Shown: in pieces, positions 28,729 to 37,955 of the stretch
Layout of the letters: the number at the start of each line of letters is the position of its first letter
Position numbering within the stretch: position 1 is the stretch's first letter
Origin: a bacterium 210820-DFI.6.37
GTDB lineage: Bacteria; Bacillota; Clostridia; Peptostreptococcales; Anaerovoracaceae
Direction: 5' to 3'
NCBI GenBank assembly: GCA_020558355.1
Contig: JAJCKG010000008.1
Coordinates: 1 to 64,000 of the forward strand
Length of the DNA stretch: 64,000 bases
The notes under the pieces: generated by a model
Database searches by the model: none
Told to the model about the DNA's origin: nothing
The model's input: only the letters and a program-made list of their open reading frames with translations
Translations under genes and position numbers: made by a program

Positions 28729-29433
28729 CTATTTCTGCACTCTCTTGAGCACTTCCTGGTAAGTTTCCTCTACATTGCCCAGGTCTCTTCTGAACCGGTC
28801 TTTGTCCATCTTTTCGTTGGTCTTGACATCCCACAGTCTGCAAGTGTCCGGTGAAATTTCGTCAGCCAGAATCACTTCGCCCTCATAAACACCGAACTCG
28901 ATCTTAAAGTCGATCAGCTTCAGTCCCTTTTCCAGGAAGAATTCTTTCAGCGTTTCGTTTACGATGGCGGAATATTTACGGATGGTTTCGATCTGCTCCG
29001 CTGTTACAACTCCCAGGGCCAGCGCGTGGGATTCGCACATGAGCGGGTCGCCAAGATCATCGTTTTTATAGGAAAATTCAAAAGTCGGCTGATCGAACAC
29101 GATTCCTTCTTCTACGCCGTATCTCTTGGCAAAGGAGCCCGCGGAAACGTTTCTCATAATAACTTCCAGCGGCAGAATTTTTACAGCCTTTACAACGGTT
29201 TCTCTGTCATTGAGCTGCTCTACGAAATGAGTCGGAACGCCTTTGGCCTCCAGCAGCTGGAACATAATGTTGCTCATTACGTTGTTTACCGCGCCTTTTC
29301 CCGCAATCTGCCCTTTCTTTTCGCCGTTGAACGCGGTAGCGTCATCCTTGTAGGATACGATGAATTTGTTCGGGTCCGCTGTTTTGAAAACTTTTTTGGC
29401 TTTTCCTTCATATAACTGTTCTAATTTTTCCAT
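28729..29433 (-). CDS. purC: SAICAR synthetase
   Basis: ATP-dependent joining of aspartate to CAIR. It begins [12 protein letters not shown], followed by [37 protein letters not shown] and [14 protein letters not shown], the order expected for PurC. 234 residues, normal. ATG with GGAGGACACGGATC. purB, the next enzyme of the pathway, is not in the window. Confidence 0.97.
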   Translation of the reverse strand: MEKLEQLYEGKAKKVFKTADPNKFIVSYKDDATAFNGEKKGQIAGKGAVNNVMSNIMFQLLEAKGVPTHFVEQLNDRETVVKAVKILPLEVIMRNVSAGSFAKRYGVEEGIVFDQPTFEFSYKNDDLGDPLMCESHALALGVVTAEQIETIRKYSAIVNETLKEFFLEKGLKLIDFKIEFGVYEGEVILADEISPDTCRLWDVKTNEKMDKDRFRRDLGNVEETYQEVLKRVQK

Positions 29434-29449
29434 GATCCGTGTCCTCCCT

Positions 29450-29962
29450 TTACTTATCTGAAATAATCACTTTTTCTTTGTCCGGAGTGTTAAACTCCTG
29501 GTCCAGTTTTATAATATCTTCTTCCATTTTCTTTTTATAGTCCTTCATGGCCTGACGCAGCTTCGGATATTTTGTGCTGAGGATCTGTACCGCCAGAAGC
29601 CCTGCGTTTTCCGCTCCATCCACCGCTACGGTGGCCACCGGTACGCCCTTTGGCATCTGTACGACAGACAGCAGGGAGTCCAGTCCATCCAGTGTGCTGG
29701 ATTTCATCGGAATGCCGATAACCGGAAGAGGCGTCGTTGCCGCCAGAACCCCCGCCAGGTGAGCCGCTTTTCCAGCGGCCGCAATGATAACCTCAAAGCC
29801 CCTTTCCTCCGCGGACGCCGCGAATGCTTCCGCTACCTTAGGTGTTCTGTGGGCGCTGATGATTCTTGTTTCTGTTTCTACATGAAAATGCTTTAAAATA
29901 TCTTCTGCTTTCTGGACAACCGGGTAATCGGATTTGCTGCCCATGATGATTGCTACTTTCAT
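29450..29962 (-). CDS. purE: N5-carboxyaminoimidazole ribonucleotide mutase
   Basis: Class I PurE, 170 residues, with [12 protein letters not shown] at the N-terminus, RIISAHRTP and the [13 protein letters not shown] loop. Class I enzymes normally need PurK to make N5-CAIR, and no purK is found here, so it must be elsewhere or be dispensed with. The C-terminal ~20 residues ([12 protein letters not shown]) extend beyond the usual end. ATG with GGGAGGTATATATAA. Confidence 0.95.
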   Translation of the reverse strand: MKVAIIMGSKSDYPVVQKAEDILKHFHVETETRIISAHRTPKVAEAFAASAEERGFEVIIAAAGKAAHLAGVLAATTPLPVIGIPMKSSTLDGLDSLLSVVQMPKGVPVATVAVDGAENAGLLAVQILSTKYPKLRQAMKDYKKKMEEDIIKLDQEFNTPDKEKVIISDK

Positions 29963-30042
29963 TTATATATACCTCCCTTGGATTTTTTGTAATGACGCCG
30001 CCCAAGCCTGGGATTTGCTGTCCCTGCCCGCGGAATTTCCGG

Positions 30043-33000
30043 CTATTTAAAATACTTCACGCCGGATTCAAAGATCTTCTGATCCTTATTTCCGTCTACA
30101 TTCTTATATACATACTGTCCGATTCGCTCGGAGTGGCCCATCTTGCCCAGAACTCTTCCGTCCGGCGAAGTAATTCCTTCGATGGCCATATTGGAGAAGT
30201 TCGGGTTAAAGGCGATATCCATGGACGGATTTCCGTCAAAGTCAACATACTGAGTCGCGACCTGCCCGTTTTCGATAATCCGCTTCATAACCTGGTCGTT
30301 TGCGATAAACCGGCCTTCTCCGTGGGAAATGGCTATGGTATGAATGTCTCCCACTTCCGCGCCGGAAAGCCACGGTGATTTCACAGAAGCCACTCTGGTG
30401 CGGATCAGGCTGGACTGATGGCGTCCGATCTTGTTGTAAGTCAGGGTCGGACTGTTTTCATCTGTGTCCACGATGCGGCCTTCCGGTACCAGACCCAGCT
30501 TGATCAGTGCCTGGAAACCGTTGCAGATTCCCAGCATCAGGCCGTCTCTGTTTTCCAGAAGGTCTGTAACCGCTTCCTTGATCCGAGGGTTGCGGAATAC
30601 AGCGGTAATGAACTTGGCTGAACCGTCCGGCTCATCTCCGCCGCTGAATCCGCCTGGAAGCATGATAATCTGGCTTTCTTTAATTTTGGCCTCCAGCTCT
30701 TTAATGGAGTCGATGAGCTGGCTCTGGGTCATGTTGCGGATAATGTGAATGTCCGCCTGAGCGCCGGCCCGTTCAAAGGCCCGCTTGGAATCCATTTCGC
30801 AGTTGGTTCCAGGGAAGGCCGGAATCAATACCCGAGGTTTCGCCAGCTTCACAGCCGGAACGGCGGTGTTTCTCGCTGTATAGGACAGCGCTTCCACTGT
30901 CCTGGCGGTATTATCCTTCGTTCTTACCGGGAATACGCCTTCCAGCGGAGCTTCCCACTTAGCGGTAATATCGTCCAGCTTCATGGAAACGCCCTTCATG
31001 ATAATGGAAGCGTCTTCTGTAGTTTTACCAATTATTTTATAATCTACCCCTGAAAACGCAGAAGCCGCGTCTTCGCTGGCGGAAAGCTCCAGCACAATTC
31101 CGCCGTAATCCAGGCCCGTGTTTTCGGTTTCCGCCGCGTCTATACCGATCTTGTTTCCTACTGCCATTTTCACCAGGGTCATAAACAGGCCGCCCTGTCC
31201 CATGGCGGAAGCTGCCAGAACTTTCTTTTCCGCGGTAAGCGCTCTTACCGCGTCCATGGCTTTTCTGTAAGCTTCAAAGTCAATGATTCCGTCCGCGTCC
31301 CGTTTGGCCGGAAGATAAACCAGCTGGCTTCCTGCCTGCTTCAGCTCTGTGGAGATGATCTGATCCGCGTCCATAGCCGCGACAGCAAAGGATACCAGTG
31401 TCGGCGGCACGTTGATGTCCATGAAAGTTCCGGACATACTGTCTTTTCCGCCGATGGACGGAATCCGCAGTTCCTTCTGCACTCTCAGAGCGCCCAGCAG
31501 AGCCGCCATCGGTTTGCCCCAGCGGTTTGGATCCTGCCCCAGTTTTTCAAAGTATTCCTGGAAGGTGAGGCGGATGGTTTTGTAATCCGCGCCCATAGCC
31601 ACCATCTTTGTTACAGAGTCGATGACCGCGTACATAGCGCCGTGGAACGGGCTCGCCTTAGCCAGCTTCGGATCAAAGCCGTAAGCCATAAGGGTTGCTG
31701 TCGTGGTTTCTCCTTCTGTCACCGGAAGCTTGGCAGCCATTCCCTGTGCCGGGGAAAGCTGATACTTTCCGCCCAGCGGCATCAGCACGGTAGAAGCGCC
31801 GATGGTGCTGTCGAACCGCTGGATCAGACCTTTCTTACTGCAGCAGTTCAGGTCCTTCAAGGCTTCTTCCGGCGGAAGGGTCCGGGTCAGCGCCGCCGGG
31901 TCAAAGCTGCCTTTCACCGCTACCGCTGTCTGCTGCTTCGCTCCGTTGGTGTTGAGGAAGTCTCTGGACAGATCCAGAATGAGCTTTCCTCTCCAGTACA
32001 TCTTCACTCTGCCTTCGTCTGTTACTTTTGCAACGGTAGTTGCTTCCAGATTTTCTTCGTTTGCGTACTTGATGAATTCCGCTTCTTTTTCTTTATCGAC
32101 TACAACGGCCATACGTTCCTGAGATTCGGAAATGGCCAGTTCCGTTCCATCCAGTCCTTCGTACTTTTTCGGCACCAGATCCAGATTGATGTCCAGGCCG
32201 TCCGCCAGCTCGCCGATGGCAACGGAAACGCCGCCCGCGCCAAAGTCATTGCAGCGCTTAATCAGGGTCGCGACTTCTTTTCTTCTGAACATTCTCTGGA
32301 TGTTTCTTTCTACCGGCGGGTTGCCCTTCTGGACTTCCGCGCCGCATTCCAGGATGGACTCTTCCGTATGCTCCTTGGAAGAACCGGTGGCTCCGCCGCA
32401 GCCGTCTCTTCCGGTCCGGCCGCCAACCAGCACGATCACATCACCCGGCTGCGGTACTTTCCGGATTACATGGTCCGCGGGCGCCGCGCCGATTACCGCG
32501 CCGATCTCCATGCGCTTTGCCACATAATCTTCGTCATAGACTTCATCCACCTGTCCGGTGGCAAGGCCGATCTGATTTCCGTAGGAGCTGTAGCCGGAAG
32601 CTGCTCCCTGTGTGATTTTTCTCTGTGGAAGCTTGCCCGGAATGGTCTCTTCCACCGCTTTTCTCGGGTCCGCCGCGCCGGTAACGCGCATTGCCTGATA
32701 AACATACACCCGTCCTGAAAGCGGGTCGCGGATGGCGCCGCCCAAACAAGTCGCCGCGCCGCCGAATGGCTCGATCTCCGTCGGGTGATTGTGAGTTTCA
32801 TTTTTAAACATGACCAGCCAATCCTGATCTTTCCCATCGATCTTAGCGGTTACTTTGATGCTGCAGGCATTGATTTCTTCCGATTCGTCAAGGTCGTGAA
32901 GCACGCCTTTTTTCTTCAGGTACTTGGTCCCCATGCAGGCCATGTCCATGAGACACACATCTTTTTCCCGGTCTCCATAGACTTCCTTTCTCATTTCCAT

Positions 33001-33768
33001 GTATTCATCGAAAGCCTTTCTGACCATTTCGCCGTAAGGTCCCTCTTCAAACTGAACCTCTGTCAGCTCTGTGTTGAAGGTGGTATGACGGCAGTGGTCG
33101 GACCAGTAGGTGTCGATAACCTTCAGCTCCGTCAGGGATGGGTCCCGCTGTTCTTCCTTTTTAAAGTAGTCCTGAATCACCTGAATGTCCGCGGGGCTCA
33201 TGGCAAATTCCATCTCTTTTCGGAACTGCTCCAATTCCTCTTCCGTTTTAGCCGTAAAACCATCCATGATCTTTACATCCTCCGGAGCCACGGTCTCCAT
33301 ATCCAGGGTCTCCGGTTTTTCCGCTTCCGCAAGCTGAGAATCCACCGGATTTACGCAGTAGGACTTAATTTCCTCAAGCGCTTCGCCGCCGACGGTTCCT
33401 TCCAGCACGACAACTTTCGCGAATTTTACCGTTGCCTCCGCTTCCGCGTTCATCAGCTTGATACACTGCGCCGCGGAATCCGCCCGCTGGTCATACTGCC
33501 CCGGCAGGTATTCTACTGCAAAAAAAGTTGCAGAACTTACTTCCTCCGGCATCTGCTCGTCATAAACAGTGTCGATGGCAGGTTCTGCAAATACGGTATA
33601 TCTCGCTCTTTCATAGGTTTCATCGTCGATGCCGTCTACATCGTAGCGGTTTAATATCCGGATTCCTGTCAGTCCTTCCGCGTGAAGGTTTTCCTGAATG
33701 TCTTCCAGAAGTCCTTGCGCTTCCACATCGAAGCCCTTCTTTTTTTCTACATATATTCTTCTTACCAT
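30043..33768 (-). CDS. purL: Phosphoribosylformylglycinamidine synthase, single-chain
   Basis: Converts FGAR to FGAM with glutamine and ATP. This is the long one-polypeptide form (1241 residues), instead of the PurS-PurQ-PurL trio of Bacillus. The order is PurS-like N-terminus, two AIR-synthetase-like halves (HNHPTEIEPFGGAATCLGGAIRD; GGRTGRDGCGGATGS), and a C-terminal glutaminase with nucleophile in MLGICNGFQAL. I start at ATG 33768 (GGAAAGGGCGAAAAC in front; MVRRIYVEKKKGFDVEA); an in-frame extension to 33861 is less likely. It is the first gene of the purine operon, behind a candidate PurR operator. Confidence 0.96.
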   Translation of the reverse strand: MVRRIYVEKKKGFDVEAQGLLEDIQENLHAEGLTGIRILNRYDVDGIDDETYERARYTVFAEPAIDTVYDEQMPEEVSSATFFAVEYLPGQYDQRADSAAQCIKLMNAEAEATVKFAKVVVLEGTVGGEALEEIKSYCVNPVDSQLAEAEKPETLDMETVAPEDVKIMDGFTAKTEEELEQFRKEMEFAMSPADIQVIQDYFKKEEQRDPSLTELKVIDTYWSDHCRHTTFNTELTEVQFEEGPYGEMVRKAFDEYMEMRKEVYGDREKDVCLMDMACMGTKYLKKKGVLHDLDESEEINACSIKVTAKIDGKDQDWLVMFKNETHNHPTEIEPFGGAATCLGGAIRDPLSGRVYVYQAMRVTGAADPRKAVEETIPGKLPQRKITQGAASGYSSYGNQIGLATGQVDEVYDEDYVAKRMEIGAVIGAAPADHVIRKVPQPGDVIVLVGGRTGRDGCGGATGSSKEHTEESILECGAEVQKGNPPVERNIQRMFRRKEVATLIKRCNDFGAGGVSVAIGELADGLDINLDLVPKKYEGLDGTELAISESQERMAVVVDKEKEAEFIKYANEENLEATTVAKVTDEGRVKMYWRGKLILDLSRDFLNTNGAKQQTAVAVKGSFDPAALTRTLPPEEALKDLNCCSKKGLIQRFDSTIGASTVLMPLGGKYQLSPAQGMAAKLPVTEGETTTATLMAYGFDPKLAKASPFHGAMYAVIDSVTKMVAMGADYKTIRLTFQEYFEKLGQDPNRWGKPMAALLGALRVQKELRIPSIGGKDSMSGTFMDINVPPTLVSFAVAAMDADQIISTELKQAGSQLVYLPAKRDADGIIDFEAYRKAMDAVRALTAEKKVLAASAMGQGGLFMTLVKMAVGNKIGIDAAETENTGLDYGGIVLELSASEDAASAFSGVDYKIIGKTTEDASIIMKGVSMKLDDITAKWEAPLEGVFPVRTKDNTARTVEALSYTARNTAVPAVKLAKPRVLIPAFPGTNCEMDSKRAFERAGAQADIHIIRNMTQSQLIDSIKELEAKIKESQIIMLPGGFSGGDEPDGSAKFITAVFRNPRIKEAVTDLLENRDGLMLGICNGFQALIKLGLVPEGRIVDTDENSPTLTYNKIGRHQSSLIRTRVASVKSPWLSGAEVGDIHTIAISHGEGRFIANDQVMKRIIENGQVATQYVDFDGNPSMDIAFNPNFSNMAIEGITSPDGRVLGKMGHSERIGQYVYKNVDGNKDQKIFESGVKYFK

Positions 33769-33915
33769 GTTTTCGCCCTTTCCGTACATTTTTCGTGTTT
33801 CAGGCAAATATCGTTCGCCTTTTTGAGGTTTTTTCTCGGGTTTACGGAATAATTTTAGCATTTTTTCTCTGTGTGTTCAATGTAGAAAGGAAGGAAAAAA
33901 GAAGTTTTTTTGCAG

Positions 33916-33960
33916 GAATTCGAACGTTATTAAGATCAGGCGCAAAGAACGTTCGGATTT
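33916..33960 (-). promoter_or_regulatory. Candidate PurR operator upstream of purL
   Basis: Two inverted CGAAC elements: TCGAACGTT on + (33920-33928) and CCGAACGTT on minus (33948-33956). They give boxes of AWWWCCGAACWWT type facing each other across 19 nt. Gram-positive PurR binds paired boxes of this type with 16-17 nt between. The 345-nt gap 33769-34113 otherwise holds only the terminator of the upstream operon; no purine or PRPP riboswitch motif was seen. Confidence 0.55.
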
Positions 33961-34009
33961 TAATTCGATTAACAATAAACCGGTTTTCGCCGCGGCAGCG
34001 ATCCGTTCA

Positions 34010-34065
34010 TAAAAAAACCGATCTCCCTGAGCCAAACTTTTAGATCCGGCTTTTGGAGATCGGTT
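34010..34065 (-). terminator. Terminator of the DUF4097-YiiX operon
   Basis: Minus-strand stem AACCGATCTCC with GGGAGATCGGTT around a 27-nt loop that itself can pair (AGCC/GGCT). Eight T follow. It lies 49 nt past the stop of the 34114-35190 gene. Confidence 0.85.
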
Positions 34066-34113
34066 ATAAAAGCAGCTTTTTGCCTCCTTTTTATTGATTA
34101 TTACGCAAATATT

Positions 34114-35190
34114 CTAAGCTTCCCCCACTAGCGCGATCCTCCGGACAAACTCCAGCTTTCTTCCATAATCCATTTCGATAAAATCAGCTGGCGCGACCTG
34201 GGCCGCCTTTTTATCAAAGTAGGCCAGCCCTGCCGATTCCAGCATGGTGTACACAAACTGGGAGCAGAACATGATATTGGGCTTTACCGATCCTTTGAAT
34301 ACCAGCCCCAGCAGATTGTAGGCGCTTCCCTCCGCGTTGATCTTCCGGACCTTCTCGATCAGGCTCCGTTTCTGCTCCGCAGCTGCCGGCAGGCGATATA
34401 CCAAAATAGCGGACCCGTCTCTCTGGGTCAGAGCGGCAAGCAGCTCTGTGTTAAGACCCGGAGGAACCGCCCTCTGGCCGCCGTTGTAGCTGATGATAGT
34501 GTCCAGCTGCTCGTCAAAGGCCAGGGACACATGGTTGTATTCCTTCTTAGTAAACAAGCCGATCACGTCGCTGGGGAGACTTTTGCTGCTGGTAACCACC
34601 AGATAGATATACTCGTGATCCAGGGTTTGCATAGCTCTCTGAAAGTACTCTTCCGTAAGCGTCCCATGGTTAATATAACTGAAGGAGCTGTGTCTGGGAA
34701 GCTGATACAGGATCTCTGTCAATTCAACTCTGGACAGAACGCTTCCCGCCGCTTTCAGTCGTTCCGCCTTTCTTATAATTTCATCTTTATCGCATAGAAG
34801 CTGCCCGTAGGAAAGGACAGACGGCTCCTCTGCCGAAGGGAAGCTCCAGCTTGTCCCGCTTTGGTAAAAGAAGCTGATCCGCGCGAGAAACGGTACAGAA
34901 GCCGCCAAAACGCCTAAAAACCTGCACAGATCATAAGCGGGGCCGGAAGCGGCAGACCGAATCACCAGCACGTTAAAGAGAATCTGCGCGGCCAGTATAA
35001 TTCCATAAATGAGCACTTGCGCCACTTTGGACGCTATGGTAGAAGGCGCGCAGATTCCATAGGCCGCGATAAAGACAAAGCAGAAAATATATACCAGATT
35101 GTAGGTTCCATAATCCTCACACAAGTACAGCGCCACCGCCGCCAGTACCAGCATAACAGCGGCAATCAGGAAAGTGAAAATTTTTTTCAT
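34114..35190 (-). CDS. Membrane protein with YiiX-type permuted NlpC/P60 cysteine hydrolase domain
   Basis: A 358-residue protein. Four hydrophobic segments lie in the first ~115 residues (roughly 5-22, 30-45, 57-75 and 85-105). The C-terminal ~190 residues look like the YiiX/YebB permuted papain-like fold. The candidate catalytic His is in EYNHVSLAFDE and the Cys in PNIMFCSQFVYTML, in permuted order. Relatives act on lipids or peptides; the substrate is unknown. Its ATG overlaps the stop of the DUF4097 gene (ATGA), so the two form an operon. The upstream TetR-type operator suggests both answer to the regulator at 36286-36963. Confidence 0.75.
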   Translation of the reverse strand: MKKIFTFLIAAVMLVLAAVALYLCEDYGTYNLVYIFCFVFIAAYGICAPSTIASKVAQVLIYGIILAAQILFNVLVIRSAASGPAYDLCRFLGVLAASVPFLARISFFYQSGTSWSFPSAEEPSVLSYGQLLCDKDEIIRKAERLKAAGSVLSRVELTEILYQLPRHSSFSYINHGTLTEEYFQRAMQTLDHEYIYLVVTSSKSLPSDVIGLFTKKEYNHVSLAFDEQLDTIISYNGGQRAVPPGLNTELLAALTQRDGSAILVYRLPAAAEQKRSLIEKVRKINAEGSAYNLLGLVFKGSVKPNIMFCSQFVYTMLESAGLAYFDKKAAQVAPADFIEMDYGRKLEFVRRIALVGEA

Positions 35191-36119
35191 CGGCGCACCT
35201 CAATATTTCCATTTTTCGTTTCAACCTTTACGGTCACAGTCGGGTCGTTTCCTACTGTTCCTTCTATAGAGTCTCCCTTTACAGAAACGGCTTCCTGAAA
35301 GTTGGTGCTGACGCTGCCGTTCTTTGTCGCCGCTTTGAAGGCGAAGCTTAATTGCTCCGGAAGCCACAGCTTTACACTGTCATTTTTATTGTACAGGGAC
35401 AGAGCGCCGGTGACTTCTTCATAGGCCACGGACAGTTTTCCGGAATTTTCCACTTTGTATGTGCCGGAGCCTGTAACGGACTGAAATTCCCCATTTCCGC
35501 TGGTGGAAGTATACGCTACATAGCCCTCGGCCTTTGCGCATCTTACCTCTCCCTCCGTCGTTTCTACGCGGATTTTTTTTGCCGCGAGATCACCCAGCTC
35601 CAGTGTCCCGCTGGTGGAGGAAAGGTGAATGCTTTTGGCTCTGGCCGCTTTCAGTTTAAAAGTCCCGGACGAGCAGTCCACACGGAGGGAAGCCAGATTC
35701 ACATCCATCTCAGACATATCAATATTTCCGTCCGTTGATGTCACTTTCAGGCTTTCCGAATAATCATCCGGCAGGTAGACTTCTATCCGCCGCTGAAAGT
35801 CCCCTCCAAAAATCGGCTTTCCGCCTTCGCTGACGCTGACGCTTTCTTCATTCTGGCTGACCCTGGCGTAATATTTCTTTTTATCCTTGCTCATGTATTC
35901 TTTGATGATAAGCTCCCCGCTTCCGCTTTTTAGAAAGCGGATATCCTCTTCATCATAGGAAATCGTCAGTTCTTTGACTTTGTCCAGCGAAAACGTCATT
36001 TCGTTTACCGGCTCCGCCTCCTGCTGCCCGCCGCAGGCGGACAATGCCACGATCACAAGGCCCGCCATTATTATCAGTGCCGCGGCTTTTCTGTTTTTCC
36101 TCTTGTTTTCATATTTCAT
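35187..36119 (-). CDS. DUF4097 family lipoprotein
   Basis: A 310-residue exported protein. A signal sequence with lipobox VALSACGG ends near residue 28. It is followed by a right-handed beta-helix-like repeat region of DUF4097 type (phrases TSTDGNIDMSEM, VDCSSGTFKL, LSSTSGTLELGDL, VETTEGEVRCA, TSTSGNGEFQ, ATKNGSVSTNF). DUF4097 proteins are often linked to envelope-stress systems, but no catalytic role is known. ATG at 36119 with GGAGACTTAAT; a 5'-UTR hairpin GCCGCC/GGCGGC lies just upstream. First gene of the TetR-controlled pair. Confidence 0.82.
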   Translation of the reverse strand: MKYENKRKNRKAAALIIMAGLVIVALSACGGQQEAEPVNEMTFSLDKVKELTISYDEEDIRFLKSGSGELIIKEYMSKDKKKYYARVSQNEESVSVSEGGKPIFGGDFQRRIEVYLPDDYSESLKVTSTDGNIDMSEMDVNLASLRVDCSSGTFKLKAARAKSIHLSSTSGTLELGDLAAKKIRVETTEGEVRCAKAEGYVAYTSTSGNGEFQSVTGSGTYKVENSGKLSVAYEEVTGALSLYNKNDSVKLWLPEQLSFAFKAATKNGSVSTNFQEAVSVKGDSIEGTVGNDPTVTVKVETKNGNIEVRR

Positions 36120-36164
36120 ATTAAGTCTCCATTCCGCCGCCCTGTATGGCGGCACCGTTTTTTA

Positions 36165-36181
36165 GAATGAACAATTCATTC
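36165..36181 (-). promoter_or_regulatory. TetR-type operator of the DUF4097 operon
   Basis: Perfect inverted repeat GAATGAA-CAA-TTCATTC, 46 nt before the DUF4097 start codon. The same 7-3-7 design is found in front of tetR itself. Confidence 0.7.
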
Positions 36182-36204
36182 ACATTTTGACCAAAAATCA
36201 GAGG

Positions 36205-36246
36205 CTGCGGGGCCCTTTCCTTTGTGACAAAGGGCTGAAGCCGCAG
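36205..36246 (-). terminator. Hairpin downstream of the TetR gene
   Basis: Two-step stem CTGCGG/CCGCAG and GCCCTTT/AAAGGGC, 40 nt past the tetR stop. On the minus strand it is followed by CTCTGATTTTTGG, a short T-run. Confidence 0.6.
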
Positions 36247-36285
36247 TCCCTAAAAAAATAGATCCTGCTGCCGCGCTCAGAAAGC

Positions 36286-36963
36286 CTACTCTCCGATTGA
36301 GCCATTCTGATATGCTGACAGAATATTGTCCAGACACACGTTTTTGGCGGCTTCCTCCGGAATATCGCTGGTTTCAAAAGCAGTCCACCGCATGTCCATG
36401 GCCCACCAGCTGAGGATCTCGATGATAAGAACGGTAGTTAAGTCAATATCATGGATTTCCCGTACAACCCCTTTATCCATAAAGGCCCGCAGATATTGGG
36501 ACATGGTAGAAAGGAACTCCTTTCGGTACGCCCTGTAGCGCTTTGCCAGAAACGGGAAATCATACTGGTTTTTTTCGATAAACAGACAGCCCTTGCCGTA
36601 GCGGGCCAGCAGATCAAAGGTATCTGAAATCAGCGCCTTAAAGCTGTAGCCGTCCAGATTCTGCCGCAGCGGTTTTTTGAATTCTTCGGCGGTAGCGTCC
36701 AGTACGGATACAATCTCCTGCTCCAGTCCCGCGAAATGCTCATCGCTAATGGGCGTTTCGAGCTGTCTCTCGGAAAAGGACGGGTCGATGGTGGTTTTCA
36801 GAATGTAGTGCATGATTTCCTTTTTTCCGGTAAAATCGTGGTAGATGGTTCCTACGGAAACATTGACCGCTTTTGCAATATGGCTGATCTGGGTTTTGGA
36901 ATAGCCCTGTTTTAAAAACAGGGCTGTGGCCGCTTCTGCAATGGCCCGGATTCTTGGCGTCAT
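36286..36963 (-). CDS. TetR family transcriptional regulator
   Basis: A 225-residue repressor. The N-terminal HTH is clear (AEAATALFLKQGYSKTQISHIAKAVNVSVGTIYHDFTGKKEIM). The C-terminal ligand domain has no assignable specificity. ATG with AGGAGGTATCCTC. Its own promoter carries GAATGAA-TCG-TTCATTT, and the DUF4097-YiiX operon downstream carries GAATGAA-CAA-TTCATTC. It therefore very likely represses both itself and that envelope operon. Confidence 0.9.
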   Translation of the reverse strand: MTPRIRAIAEAATALFLKQGYSKTQISHIAKAVNVSVGTIYHDFTGKKEIMHYILKTTIDPSFSERQLETPISDEHFAGLEQEIVSVLDATAEEFKKPLRQNLDGYSFKALISDTFDLLARYGKGCLFIEKNQYDFPFLAKRYRAYRKEFLSTMSQYLRAFMDKGVVREIHDIDLTTVLIIEILSWWAMDMRWTAFETSDIPEEAAKNVCLDNILSAYQNGSIGE

Positions 36964-36991
36964 GAGGATACCTCCTGTTTTGACTCTTTGT

Positions 36992-37044
36992 GAATGAATC
37001 GTTCATTTTTATATTATAATACACCTGCCCGCAGCCGCTGTCAA
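36992..37044 (-). promoter_or_regulatory. Promoter and operator of tetR
   Basis: Minus strand TTGACA (37039-37044), 17-nt spacer, TATTAT (37016-37021). The inverted repeat GAATGAA-TCG-TTCATTT (36992-37008) sits just past the start site, one mismatch from the copy at 36165. Confidence 0.8.
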
Positions 37045-37065
37045 GAAAGGATTTATTGTAAAAGA

Positions 37066-37338
37066 TTAAAGATTCACTCTTTCTGTCATAGCTTTTGACT
37101 GTGCGCCATCACGACAATCGGCATCCATGCTGTTAAATTTTTCATAGATTATAGACTGCCGATCCGCCGTCACTCGCCTGACATCCGGGAACTTTTTATG
37201 TATTACAACATCATCCCGAAAACGGCGTCCCAGCCGTGCCGGAGGATTATTGCAAAGATCCGTCAGGCGAAATCTTCCGGGGCCTCTGGCTGCCAGATTT
37301 TTTTCCACCTCCACATAGAGAGTATCATGATTTGTCAT
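37066..37338 (-). CDS. Small protein resembling DUF1413
   Basis: A 90-residue basic protein beginning MTNHDTLYVEVEKNLAARG. The stretch RFRLTDLCNN...RLGRRFRDDVVIHKKFPDV resembles DUF1413 proteins of Firmicute mobile elements; the call is by eye and tentative. The ATG overlaps the stop of the RHH gene (ATGA), and GGGAGGTGTGGGTC precedes it, so it is translationally coupled and probably a real partner of that gene. It could be a toxin-like or plasmid-maintenance factor, but no catalytic motif is visible. Confidence 0.6.
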   Translation of the reverse strand: MTNHDTLYVEVEKNLAARGPGRFRLTDLCNNPPARLGRRFRDDVVIHKKFPDVRRVTADRQSIIYEKFNSMDADCRDGAQSKAMTERVNL

Positions 37339-37955
37339 GACCCACACCTCCCGTTTTCAAGCAATAAAAGTTTTTCATAGATTGCGTCAAGCTTTTCGTC
37401 GATTGTTTCCAGCTGTTTAAAGGCTCCAAGCTGTTTATCGAAAGAAGCGCTCTTCCCATAGACGGCGCCATCTGAAATCGCCATATGGTGAGGACAAGCC
37501 GCCTCCTGATCTCCGCTTTTATGAACATCGCCATTTACCGATTCATCTGTACGCCGCCCGGAATCACAGACCTTTTCTCTCTCATGCTGCTTCTGATAGA
37601 GCTTTAATCTAGCCGCATAAATACACAGTCTGGTAATGTAGGAAATCCTCGGTCTGGATAATTCCATCTGAGACCTTACGCTTTCCAAGACCGCCATAAA
37701 TTCCTTTTCCCCTACCAGAAAGGATATGGTGCTGAGTTCCTTTGAATCATCCGCGTCCCTGCCGGAATAGTCCAGGTATCTGGACTCTTCCAATATCTCT
37801 TTCCAGTTTGGGATATTCGCCGCCGCGTCTTCGTAACAGATCCTGAGCGCTTCGCTGGAACCTCTTTCCACCCGGGGATCTTTTTCTACGATGTCCGCTA
37901 AGCTAACCGCATCCTCTTTTGTCAGACGAATCGACTTTGTAAGTATTTGATTCAT
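37335..37955 (-). CDS. Putative ribbon-helix-helix DNA-binding protein
   Basis: Not a named family. Of its 206 residues, two segments look like RHH domains: KSIRLTKEDAVSLADIVEKD with its helix to residue 45, and FLVGEKEFMAVLESVRSQM to about residue 115. A variable region follows, then a heptad-like C-terminus (QLGAFKQLETIDEKLDAIYEKLLLLE) likely to form a coiled coil. The start is ATG with AAAGAGAGAGAAT. Together with the coupled downstream gene it has the layout of an RHH-headed addiction or maintenance module at the edge of the accessory island. Confidence 0.55.
   Translation of the reverse strand: MNQILTKSIRLTKEDAVSLADIVEKDPRVERGSSEALRICYEDAAANIPNWKEILEESRYLDYSGRDADDSKELSTISFLVGEKEFMAVLESVRSQMELSRPRISYITRLCIYAARLKLYQKQHEREKVCDSGRRTDESVNGDVHKSGDQEAACPHHMAISDGAVYGKSASFDKQLGAFKQLETIDEKLDAIYEKLLLLENGRCGS

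Noticed and set aside
33769..34009. Purine, PRPP or ykkC-type riboswitch in the purL leader
   Set aside because: None of the conserved core bases of these classes could be found; the only strong hairpin ends the upstream operon.
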